Assembly: GCF_008704855.1 (NCBI RefSeq)
Contig: NZ_CP023691.1
Location: forward strand, 2,542,001 to 2,606,000
DNA from: Streptomyces platensis
GTDB taxonomy: Bacteria; Actinomycetota; Actinomycetes; Streptomycetales; Streptomycetaceae
DNA length: 64,000 nucleotides
Direction of reading: 5' to 3'
Shown here: in pieces, positions 37,774 through 45,120 of the stretch
Layout: each line of letters begins with the position of its first letter
Numbering within the stretch: position 1 is the first letter of the stretch
Notes under the pieces: model-generated
What the model saw: only the letters and a program-made list of their open reading frames with translations
The model's database searches: none
Told to the model about the DNA's origin: nothing
Program-made: the position numbers and the translations under genes

Positions 37774-38478
37774 ACGAGCTTCCGAGCCCGCAGTACTGGG
37801 CTCCGGAAGTCGTTGCTTGACCTGCACCAATGCGTGACCTGCGCCGCCCGGACGGCCCCGTGACACGGGTCGAAAGGAAGCGGTCGTTGTTTGAGAACTG
37901 AACAAGTGATCGTGCGGGGCTGACGCGAGAGCGGCGGTCGCGGTAGGTGCCTAGGGCGAGGGTCCGGGGGCAAACCGCCGTGATGGACGACGTTCTCCTT
38001 TTAGCGCTTGGCAGGCGGTAGGAGCGGTACAGCGGGGCCCCAACGCACGTGGCGAGATGAGACAGATCGCCTCCGAGACGACCGGGTGATGTCGTCGGCG
38101 GCACCACATGCCACCTGCACCGGCTCTGGAGAACACCCTCTGGGTGCCACCCCGTGCAGCCGCCCTGCTGGCGTCAGAGCAGCGACGATGACGCGCCCGA
38201 TTTCCCGGCTCGGGACCGATGCGCCGTGGCAACGGCGCACCGGTGAAGCCGCATCCCTGCTGATTGTGGGAGGTCGGTGTGAACCGGCGACATACCTGGG
38301 CGCCGTCCTGACGGACCGGCCGGCGGCGCCCTGCATGAGATCCGGTCCGCTTCTACCTGCCCCCGCAGTGCTGTGACGCTGCGGCCGGTTGCCTCCTCCG
38401 CCCGTCCGGCGCGTCTTGCGCGCTGTACGGGCGGGGCTGAGGGGAGCCGGAAAGCCCGGCCCCGAGAGGGGGAGTTCG
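37774..38478 (+). other. Long leader without a clear gene
   Basis: About 700 bp between the operator/promoter and the first gene of the transfer operon. Open frames in it lack family resemblance and good ribosome binding sites. It may be a long untranslated leader, a structured RNA or a lost gene. GC content is moderate around 37870-37910 (GTTTGAGAACTGAAC). Confidence 0.4.
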
Positions 38479-38931
38479 ATGGAGATCGCTGCTGCCGTTG
38501 TCGCGGTCATCGGCACCGTGCTGGGTGCTGGTGTCGTCGGTGTCCAGCAGTACTGCGCGGCTCGGTCGCAGCGCCGTGAGGCTCTGCGGGACCGGGCCTT
38601 GAAGGCCCTGTGCCAGCTGAGTACCGCGCTGGCCGATCATCGCTGCGCGATGTGGGTGCGCGAGGACCTGCGGCTGTCCGGTGCGGCGCCGGCGGATGTG
38701 GCGGCCGCCCGTGAGGCCAGCCACGTCACCCGGTCCGCCGTCACCGCCCCGCAGGTCGCCCTGATGGCGCTGCTGCCGCAGGTCCGTGCCGAGGTGGACG
38801 CCGCTGTGCGCGCCACGTACGAGATGCGCGGAGCCTCGAATGCCGTCGTTCTGGCGGCCCGGCAGGAGTCGGCCGTCGATGCGGCCGGCTGCCTGGCCGG
38901 AACGGCGGCGCGCGTCCTGTCCCGTCCCTGA
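38479..38931 (+). CDS. Conserved AICE protein with N-terminal membrane helix
   Basis: 150 residues. It begins with one membrane helix (MEIAAAVVAVIGTVLGAGVV), followed by helical segments with VAPQ-like Ala-rich surfaces. GAGAGGGGGAG precedes the ATG 38479. It is the first gene after the leader, and many AICEs have a similar helix-containing small protein here. Function unknown. Confidence 0.65.
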   Translation: MEIAAAVVAVIGTVLGAGVVGVQQYCAARSQRREALRDRALKALCQLSTALADHRCAMWVREDLRLSGAAPADVAAAREASHVTRSAVTAPQVALMALLPQVRAEVDAAVRATYEMRGASNAVVLAARQESAVDAAGCLAGTAARVLSRP

Positions 38932-38952
38932 TCCACCACCCCGTAAAGGCCT

Positions 38953-38984
38953 GCACCCCCCGGAGTAGCCGCTCCGGGGGGTGC
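38953..38984 (+). terminator. 13-bp stem-loop between transfer operon genes
   Basis: Arms 38953-38965 (GCACCCCCCGGAG) and 38972-38984 pair perfectly around TAGCCG. AAAGGC before and GCCTTT after add outer pairing. It stands 36 bp before the next ATG and could reduce read-through. Confidence 0.7.
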
Positions 38985-39020
38985 CTTTGGGCCGTCCATC
39001 GTTGAAGGAGTACACGACCC

Positions 39021-39284
39021 ATGAAGACCATCGTTGCACTTCAGGCGGTTGTTACCGCCAACCCGCCCGTCGGCGGCCCGACGGCCGCGGAGCTGGAGGC
39101 GATCGAGGCGGAGATGCCGGTCATCTCCGCCGAGGTCGAGCTGCTGGACGTACAGATCAGCGTGCTGGACCGGCCGATCACGGAGGTGGACGCGCGGCGA
39201 CTGCGCCGGGCCCGGCGCAAGGTGCTGGCGGCCCGCCGGGATCTGCTCAACCGCAACTCCATGCAGACCGACGGTGCGGCATGA
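39021..39284 (+). CDS. DUF6284-like small protein
   Basis: 87 residues. It shows AELEAIEAEMPVISAEVELL then ISVLDRPITEVDARRLRRARRKV, matching the pattern I know as DUF6284 in Streptomyces elements. It is predicted to be a helical hairpin. Its TGA overlaps the next ATG (39281-39284). Role unknown. Confidence 0.65.
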   Translation: MKTIVALQAVVTANPPVGGPTAAELEAIEAEMPVISAEVELLDVQISVLDRPITEVDARRLRRARRKVLAARRDLLNRNSMQTDGAA

Positions 39285-39655
39285 GCGAGTCCTTGGCCCC
39301 TGCCACACGCATGCAGGCCGCGTCCGAAGCGGTGCGCCGACACAACCACGCTGCCATGGCCGGCGGATACGGCAGCACCCCCGAGGTGAGCCGCGCCGTG
39401 ATCGCCCTGGTGGAGCTGTGCGCGCGGGTGCCGCAGGCGATCGACCACATGAACGGGCGTGTGCTGCGCGACCTGGCCGCCGGAACGCTCGCCCCGGACG
39501 ACGGGACCGCGCCCGGCGAGCACGCCTACGGCGCCGAGACGGCGCTCGTGGAGGCACGCGTCGCCATGGCCCATGTGCTTGACCTTCTCCAGGAGGCCAG
39601 CGGCCACCTGTGGCACCTGGGCATGGTCTTCGAGCCCGAGGAGACCGAGGCATGA
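39281..39655 (+). CDS. Small helical AICE protein
   Basis: 124 residues, mostly helical (AASEAVRRHNHAAMAGGY, VIALVELCARVPQAIDHMNG, VEARVAMAHVLDLLQEAS). It overlaps genes at both ends with ATGA junctions (39281 and 39652). Similar proteins are commonly found upstream of the transfer gene in AICEs. Function unknown. Confidence 0.65.
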   Translation: MSESLAPATRMQAASEAVRRHNHAAMAGGYGSTPEVSRAVIALVELCARVPQAIDHMNGRVLRDLAAGTLAPDDGTAPGEHAYGAETALVEARVAMAHVLDLLQEASGHLWHLGMVFEPEETEA

Positions 39656-40158
39656 TCCGCATCATCACCCGCACCCGCCTGGTCACCCTCCAGCAGGCGG
39701 CCGACCAGGCCCGCGCACGTTCGCAGGAGGTGCAGGCGTCCGCAGATGCCGCCTACGCCCGCCACGTACGCACCGCCTGGAACCTGACCGCCGACGCGGA
39801 GGCCGCCGAGCGTAAGGCCGAGGCGAACCGAGCCGACGCGGCGATTGCCCGGGAGATCCTGGAGCGCACGGAGGCCCAGCTCGCCGACGCGCGTGCGACG
39901 GTGACTGAGCAGGCCGCGCGGATCGACGCGCTGAGCGGCGACCTGGACGCCATGGCCGAGGCTGTGGTGCTGCTGCACTACGGGCAGCTCCACAGCCTCC
40001 ATCGCGACGAGGCGGCGGCCAAGCGGCACGCGGCCTCCTTCGGCATCGACCCGGACGGCTGGGGCACGGTCCCCAGCGACCGTCCGGCAGTGGAGTCGGT
40101 CTGGCGCATCTCGCCGCTGAGCAAGTGGGCGGTCACAGACGGCGGTGATGCCGGATGA
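39652..40158 (+). CDS. Coiled-coil protein of unknown function
   Basis: 168 residues. Residues 5-100 form a long helix of coiled-coil type (AERKAEANRADAAIAREILE). The end (LHYGQLHSLHRDEAAAKRHA ... SVWRISPLSKW) is compact. ATGA overlaps join it to both neighbours. It probably interacts with the following coiled-coil membrane protein. Confidence 0.6.
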   Translation: MIRIITRTRLVTLQQAADQARARSQEVQASADAAYARHVRTAWNLTADAEAAERKAEANRADAAIAREILERTEAQLADARATVTEQAARIDALSGDLDAMAEAVVLLHYGQLHSLHRDEAAAKRHAASFGIDPDGWGTVPSDRPAVESVWRISPLSKWAVTDGGDAG

Positions 40159-41894
40159 TCCCGAACCTCTCCCAACTCCTGCCCAACGAGCCCGGTTGGC
40201 TGTCCTGGGCCGCGCCGCTGGCCACCGTACTGATTGCGGTGGCCGTGGCGCTGTGGGGCGTGCGGCGGCTGCGCGGTTCGGCGTGGCTGGCCGGCATCGG
40301 CCCGCAGGCCATCGTGGCGCTGGGCGGTGTCGCGGTCAGCGTCTACGGCCTGTGGGGCTTTGCCACCGAGACCGTCCACCTGCCCAAGCTGCTCGCGGTC
40401 GCGTTCATCTCGGTGTTCGACGCGGCGGAGATGACGCTGCTGGTGATGCTCTACCGCACCGCCGACCCCGCCGTGGGTTGGACGCGGGAGCTGCACCTCA
40501 TGCACCGCACCGCCTGGACCCTGGTGGGCTTCTCCGGCGCCATGAACGCCGTGCACGCCCCCAACTGGTGGGCACGCCCGGTGCTCGCCGCGGTGCCGGC
40601 ACTGGCCGCGTGGCTGATCGAACTCCAGCTGCGCAGCAAGCTCCACAGCCCGAAGCCGGACGCGGACGAGGAGGGTGCGCGGCCGGGGCCCGCGCGGCTG
40701 GTGGCGCTGCTGTGGCAGCACGCCTGGTCCGGCCTGTTCGCCCTGCTCGGCCTGGACGCCCGCACCTCGTCCTCCGCCATCGCTCGCGCCGCCCTGGCGC
40801 AGCGTGCGGCGCTGCGGGTCTACCGGCTGCGGCTGGCCCTGGAGGACGGTGCGCCTGCTGGTCGTCCTCGGGCGGCGCGGCGGGTGGAGCGTCGGCGGGA
40901 GAAGCTGCGGGGCCGGGCCCAAAAGGCCCTGGACCGGGCGGACGTGGCCACCGACCCGGGGCAGTCGCTGGCGCTGGTGCGGCGGCTGGCCGCCCTGACC
41001 CGCGCGGAGGAAGTCGCGCGCCTGAACTACTCCGACACCACGGCCGTCCTGGCGCTGATCGAGGACCTGGCGGTGACGCCGGGAGCGCAGCGCATCGAAT
41101 CCTCCGCACTGGCCGAACAGGCCGAGGACGCGCGGAAGCGCGCGGAAGCCGCGCGGCAGGAAGCCGACGACGCGCGGCAGGAGGCGGAGGCCGCGCGGCA
41201 GCGCGCGGAAGAGGCCCTGACAGCCGCGCGGGAGGAGTTGGCCCGCGTGGAAGAGGCGCGCGATGCGGCCCTGGAGGACGAGTCCGGGGTGGCCGAGCAG
41301 GCGCGCGGTGCGCGGCAGCGCGCGGAAGACGCGCGGAAGGCCGAGCAGGCCGCGCGGCAGCGCGCGGCAGAGGTGCTCAAGACCGCGCAGGCTGACGCCG
41401 AGCGGCTGCGGACCGAGGCCGCGGCGGGTCTGGAAGAGGTCCGTGGCGCCATCACCGAGCAGCAGGAGGTCCTGTCCTCCCTCACCCGTCAAGCGCAGCA
41501 GGCGCGCGACGAGGCCAGCGGCCGGCAGGAGGAGTTGTCGCAGGTCAGCCGGGACATTGAGGAAGCCACGCTGATCCGTGACCGGCTGCGCGGGGACCTC
41601 GCGGCCCTGAGCCCGCAGGCCCCCGACGGGGCCAGCAGCGGGGAGGGGCCGGTGTACAAGTCACCGGCCAAGGAACAGGGGTGGCAGCACTACCTCCACA
41701 CTCTGACCACCTCCGAGGGCCGGGCCGAGCCGACGGCGGCCGAGCTGGCTGAGCGGTTCGGGGTGGACGGCGGGAACGCGCGGAACTGGCTGCGGGACTT
41801 CCGTGCCGCGCGCGCCGCGCAGCTCGCCGCGCACCAGCCGCGCGCTGCCGCGCACCACTCCGTTAACGGCAGCGCCCCGGTCGGCATCTCCTGA
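40155..41894 (+). CDS. Spread-type membrane protein with coiled coil and C-terminal HTH
   Basis: 579 residues. Four membrane helices occupy residues 15-155 (APLATVLIAVAVALWGVRRL; IVALGGVAVSVYGLWGFAT and others). A long coiled coil of Ala/Arg/Glu repeats covers about 315-490. The final part (AELAERFGVDGGNARNWLRD) is a small helix-turn-helix. This design resembles Spd/transfer membrane proteins that link membrane, partner protein and DNA, but homology to any named Spd protein is not established. DNA of the coiled coil is full of GCGCGG steps. Confidence 0.55.
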   Translation: MIPNLSQLLPNEPGWLSWAAPLATVLIAVAVALWGVRRLRGSAWLAGIGPQAIVALGGVAVSVYGLWGFATETVHLPKLLAVAFISVFDAAEMTLLVMLYRTADPAVGWTRELHLMHRTAWTLVGFSGAMNAVHAPNWWARPVLAAVPALAAWLIELQLRSKLHSPKPDADEEGARPGPARLVALLWQHAWSGLFALLGLDARTSSSAIARAALAQRAALRVYRLRLALEDGAPAGRPRAARRVERRREKLRGRAQKALDRADVATDPGQSLALVRRLAALTRAEEVARLNYSDTTAVLALIEDLAVTPGAQRIESSALAEQAEDARKRAEAARQEADDARQEAEAARQRAEEALTAAREELARVEEARDAALEDESGVAEQARGARQRAEDARKAEQAARQRAAEVLKTAQADAERLRTEAAAGLEEVRGAITEQQEVLSSLTRQAQQARDEASGRQEELSQVSRDIEEATLIRDRLRGDLAALSPQAPDGASSGEGPVYKSPAKEQGWQHYLHTLTTSEGRAEPTAAELAERFGVDGGNARNWLRDFRAARAAQLAAHQPRAAAHHSVNGSAPVGIS

Positions 41895-42271
41895 TGACGA
41901 CGGCCCGCTTCTGGGACCCCGACGGCACGAAATTCGGGGTCCCTACGTATCCGTGGCGCCTGGCGCCGGACGGTCTGGCCACCCGCGCGCAGCTTCGCGC
42001 GCGGGGGCTGCGGCCGGGCGGGCAGGAAATCGCCGCGCAGATCCTGTGGCGCTCGCGCCGCGCAGGCGGCGGCATCCGCGCCGCGTACCTCTACAGCATC
42101 GACCTCGCCAAGCCGGTCCGGCCCATGACCTCTGCGAAGTGGGCGGCGCTGGCCAAGGCGAACGCCGCCCGCCGCCTCTGCCCTTCGTGCCGCCGGGACC
42201 GCGGCTACACCATCTCGACCTGTCTGGGCGTCTGCGTCACCTGCGCGGATGCTCCCGCTCTCGTCGTATGA
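41894..42271 (+). CDS. RRQRL-type zinc-binding small protein
   Basis: 125 residues. The beginning FGVPTYPWRLAPDGLATRAQ, then LRARGLRPGGQEIAAQILWR and four cysteines (CPSCRRDRG and CLGVCVTCAD) match the zinc-binding AICE family that has an RRQLRA element, here ATRAQLRA. It shares one base with the preceding stop (TGATG). Zinc binding is inferred from two C-x2-C pairs. Confidence 0.7.
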   Translation: MTTARFWDPDGTKFGVPTYPWRLAPDGLATRAQLRARGLRPGGQEIAAQILWRSRRAGGGIRAAYLYSIDLAKPVRPMTSAKWAALAKANAARRLCPSCRRDRGYTISTCLGVCVTCADAPALVV

Positions 42272-42287
42272 ACCAGGAGTTCCTATC

Positions 42288-42593
42288 GTGCAGCGTCGTC
42301 ATCTGCTCCTGTCCGCCACGCTCGTCGTGGGTGCGGCGGTGGCCATCTCCTACGCCGTGAAGCTCAGCGCCTATGGCGTTCCCGCCTCGCTGGTCGTCTC
42401 CTGCTCGCTGGCCGTAGGTAGCACCGCCCTGGTGTTCGCCTCCCGCCTCGCGGACCTCTTCGAGGTCACCACACACCGCTGTCAGGCGCCCGGGTGCGAC
42501 TTCCAGGCGCGGGTGCGCGGGGTGAGCGCGGTGGAGAACCGGCGCTGGCAGGAGACCGCCGCCGAGCACCCCACCCACCGCTACCGCGCCTGA
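42288..42593 (+). CDS. Small two-helix membrane protein
   Basis: About 101 residues. GTG 42288 with AGGAG nine bases before it is the supported start. Two membrane helices (LLLSATLVVGAAVAISYAV and GVPASLVVSCSLAVGSTALV) are followed by C-x4-C within THRCQAPGCDFQA. It probably belongs to the transfer or spread complex. Confidence 0.6.
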   Translation: MQRRHLLLSATLVVGAAVAISYAVKLSAYGVPASLVVSCSLAVGSTALVFASRLADLFEVTTHRCQAPGCDFQARVRGVSAVENRRWQETAAEHPTHRYRA

Positions 42594-42634
42594 ACCGCCA
42601 GCACGCCTGACATCGATCTTCAAGGAGATTTGCT

Positions 42635-42862
42635 GTGACCAGCCAGAACCAGACCGTCCAGCAGCAGGGCACCCACCACTGGGTGATCACCGTGGAACTG
42701 CCCGGTCGGGCGATGCAGACGCTCTACGGCACCTACACCCCGCCGGCCGGAGCCACCCGCCACGACGTGTTCCTCGCCATCAAGAACGACCTCGCTCAGC
42801 AGTCCCCGGAGATGGCGCGCGCGAACGTCGTCTTCTTCGCCCTGGAGCTCAACCAGCTCTGA
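42635..42862 (+). CDS. Small soluble AICE protein
   Basis: 75 residues, beginning GTG with AAGGAG seven bases upstream. It has a beta-type segment HWVITVELPGRAMQTLYGTY and YTPPAGATRHDVFLAIKNDL. No family is recognised. It is followed by a strong stem-loop and then by the large 694-residue gene. Confidence 0.55.
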   Translation: MTSQNQTVQQQGTHHWVITVELPGRAMQTLYGTYTPPAGATRHDVFLAIKNDLAQQSPEMARANVVFFALELNQL

Positions 42863-42875
42863 GCCTGCCTGTGTT

Positions 42876-42916
42876 CGGCGCCCCGGCCCGCTTCCTACGG
42901 CCCGGCCGGGGCGCCG
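42876..42916 (+). terminator. 13-bp stem-loop upstream of the large transfer gene
   Basis: Arms 42876-42888 (CGGCGCCCCGGCC) and 42904-42916 pair perfectly over a 15-nt loop. The next gene's GAAGGAG and GTG follow at 42928-42945. Confidence 0.65.
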
Positions 42917-42942
42917 TCGTGCACTCCGAAGGAGCTTCACCA

Positions 42943-45027
42943 GTGTCTGACACCACCACCGAAGCCACCACCACAACCCCCTCCAAGGCACCCGAATCCG
43001 CCACCACCACCGCCGAAGTTGACGGCGCATCCGTACCGATCGAGTTCACCCTCACCCAGGCCCCGGCCGAGGAGACGCCCACTCAGACGCGCGCGACCCA
43101 TCGCCTGCGGGCGCTGCCCGCAGCCGTGTTCGGCGTAGAAGCCCTCTCGACCGGCTCCGCGGCCCTGTACTCGGCAACCGGTCTGACCGGGGCGCTGACG
43201 GCGGCCGGCGTGGTCGTCGGCGGCGCTGCCCTTACCGCGGCAGGCGTGGCGACGGCCAAGTCCCGGAGCAAGCGCAGTCCGGGTCGTGTCGGCGGTTTCC
43301 ACAGCGGCGGCCTGAGCGGTGCCGGCCGGTCGCACCGGGCCTCCTCAGGTGCTGGTTCGCGTTCGGCTGGAGCGGGCGGCATCGGCCGTCAGCGCCGGGG
43401 CAGTGCTCTCGGAGCGAGCAGCACGGGAGCCTCGACCCCCCGCACCCCGGCCGCCCATCGCCACCCCCGCCGCGGCGGCGCAGGCCAGTCCTCCATGGGA
43501 ACGGCCGACCGGCACCGCTCCTCCGCGGGCAAGGGCGCCTCTGCTGGCCGGGGTGCTGCCGGGTCGGGGAAGTCCGGTGGTGGGCAGCACCGTCCGGGCG
43601 GTGCGGGCGGGCTGCTGTCCCGTCTCGCCGGCCGTCAGGGCGGTACCACCGGCCCCGCCAGCAAAGGGCTTGGCGGTGGTGGTGGGTCGTTGTCGAAGTC
43701 GTCTGCCGGTCGCTCGCAGGGGGCGCGGTCGACGGTGGCCGCAGCCACGGGCCGCGCCGCCCGTACCGCGGCTCGTGGTGTCGCGGCGGCCGGGCGCAAG
43801 GCAGCTGGGGCGTGGGGGTCCCCGCGGATGCAGTCCGTGCGGGACGCCGTCCGCAGCGGCTATCTCCGCCTGGCCAACCAGGTGCAGTCAGCAGCCCCGC
43901 CGCTGCTGGCGCGGCTGGGGGAGCGGATTCGCAGTGCCCGGCGGGCGCTGGCAAAGAGGGGCAGGGCAGCGGTGCCGTTCCTTTTGCGGGCGGCGAGTGC
44001 CGGCCTGCTGGCCGGAGCACTCGGGGCGCTCGTGGCGGTGCCGGGGTTGATCCTGCGGGGCGTGGCCGCCACGTGCGGCGGGGTGCTGCGGTGGTTGCAC
44101 CTGGCGCCGAGGAGCGGCAAGCCCTGGGGTGCCCGTTTCACCCGCTGGGGCCCCAAGGCCGCCACGTGGGCCTTCGCCAAGCTGATGCGCTCGGCGAAGG
44201 ACAAGTACGCCGCCGCGGTCCGGCCGGACGTGCTGACCGACTTCGCCGAGCCCGGCCGCCGCGCCACGGCCGGGCCGGGCGGGGCGTTCGCGTGGCCGGG
44301 CGATCATTTTGGAGGGAATCTGGTGTCCGTCTTCCAGCGTGAGACCGAAGGCGTCCGCGACGCCTACGCCCGCTACGAGCCGCCGATGATGCTGGCGGTC
44401 GCCGCCGAGTACTGGGGCCTGCCCGAGGGGCTGACCTCGACGGGTGAGGCGATCCGGCAGCTGGCGGTCAACGTCGCCGACAAGTACCCGGCCGATGCCC
44501 GCATGGCGGACCTGGTGGCCCAGGTCTACTCCCTGCTCCACCAGGCCGCGCAGAAGGCCGCCGAGGTCGGCCCGCTGTTCGCGAAGGTCCACGAACACGA
44601 CCTGCGCCGCTACGAGGAGCCCCGGCCGGGCGAGCACATGTGGAACATCCTGGAGCGCCGCCAGGACGGCTCGTTCTCGCAGCGTCAGCCCTCGCACTTC
44701 GTCGCGGTGACGCAGGACGTCGCGCATGTCTACGCCCGCTACGAGCCCGGTCACATGAAGCAGGTCGCGGCCGAGTTCGAGGGCATCCCCGGCGGTATCG
44801 AGAACGTGGCCGCCGCCGTGCAGCTGCTCCAGGTGCGCAGCAACGAGCGGTACCCGGTCGACAAGGCCGTCGTGGACGCGCTGGCCGATGTCCACATGCT
44901 GCTGTTGAAGGCGGCGAGCGCGGCGCAGGACCTGATGCCGAACTTCAGGCGCCTGCATGCCCCGGACATCTCCCGTCACGAGGCGCCTCGCAACGGCGAG
45001 GAGTCCGAAGGCATGTGGGACGTCTGA
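42943..45027 (+). CDS. Large transfer-region protein with duplicated C-terminal domain
   Basis: 694 residues from GTG 42943 (GAAGGAG upstream). A short Thr-rich start, two hydrophobic stretches (about 75-115) and a Gly/Ser-rich, Arg-rich low-complexity middle (about 120-325) precede membrane-like segments (about 355-400). The C-terminal part holds two copies of a domain of about 90 residues, YARYEPPMMLAVAAEYWGLP...HEHDLRRYE and YARYEPGHMKQVAAEFEGIP...HAPDISRHE. No catalytic motif seen. It is immediately upstream of traB and probably a partner in DNA transfer. Confidence 0.65.
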   Translation: MSDTTTEATTTTPSKAPESATTTAEVDGASVPIEFTLTQAPAEETPTQTRATHRLRALPAAVFGVEALSTGSAALYSATGLTGALTAAGVVVGGAALTAAGVATAKSRSKRSPGRVGGFHSGGLSGAGRSHRASSGAGSRSAGAGGIGRQRRGSALGASSTGASTPRTPAAHRHPRRGGAGQSSMGTADRHRSSAGKGASAGRGAAGSGKSGGGQHRPGGAGGLLSRLAGRQGGTTGPASKGLGGGGGSLSKSSAGRSQGARSTVAAATGRAARTAARGVAAAGRKAAGAWGSPRMQSVRDAVRSGYLRLANQVQSAAPPLLARLGERIRSARRALAKRGRAAVPFLLRAASAGLLAGALGALVAVPGLILRGVAATCGGVLRWLHLAPRSGKPWGARFTRWGPKAATWAFAKLMRSAKDKYAAAVRPDVLTDFAEPGRRATAGPGGAFAWPGDHFGGNLVSVFQRETEGVRDAYARYEPPMMLAVAAEYWGLPEGLTSTGEAIRQLAVNVADKYPADARMADLVAQVYSLLHQAAQKAAEVGPLFAKVHEHDLRRYEEPRPGEHMWNILERRQDGSFSQRQPSHFVAVTQDVAHVYARYEPGHMKQVAAEFEGIPGGIENVAAAVQLLQVRSNERYPVDKAVVDALADVHMLLLKAASAAQDLMPNFRRLHAPDISRHEAPRNGEESEGMWDV

Positions 45028-45048
45028 CCAGCGCCAACACCTGATGAC

Positions 45049-45081
45049 CGTGGGCCGGACACCGTTGGTGTCCGGCCCACG
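45049..45081 (+). terminator. 15-bp stem-loop just upstream of traB
   Basis: Arms 45049-45063 and 45067-45081 pair fully around GTT. It lies 22 bp after the previous stop and 39 bp before the traB start. It could act as a terminator or attenuator of traB. Confidence 0.7.
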
Positions 45082-45120
45082 GCGCTCCCTCCCGCTGCTC
45101 GACCGAAGGAGCTTCTTCCG

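Noticed and set aside
37880..37900. rRNA spacer-like GTTTGAGAACTGAAC
   Set aside because: Only a short resemblance, with no 16S or 23S sequence nearby.
38008..38376. 122-codon frame in the leader
   Set aside because: Composition looks like chance high-GC coding, no ribosome binding site and no family resemblance.
41100..41400. DNA tandem repeat of GCGCGG steps
   Set aside because: They reflect codon choice of an Ala/Arg/Glu coiled coil and have no fixed period.
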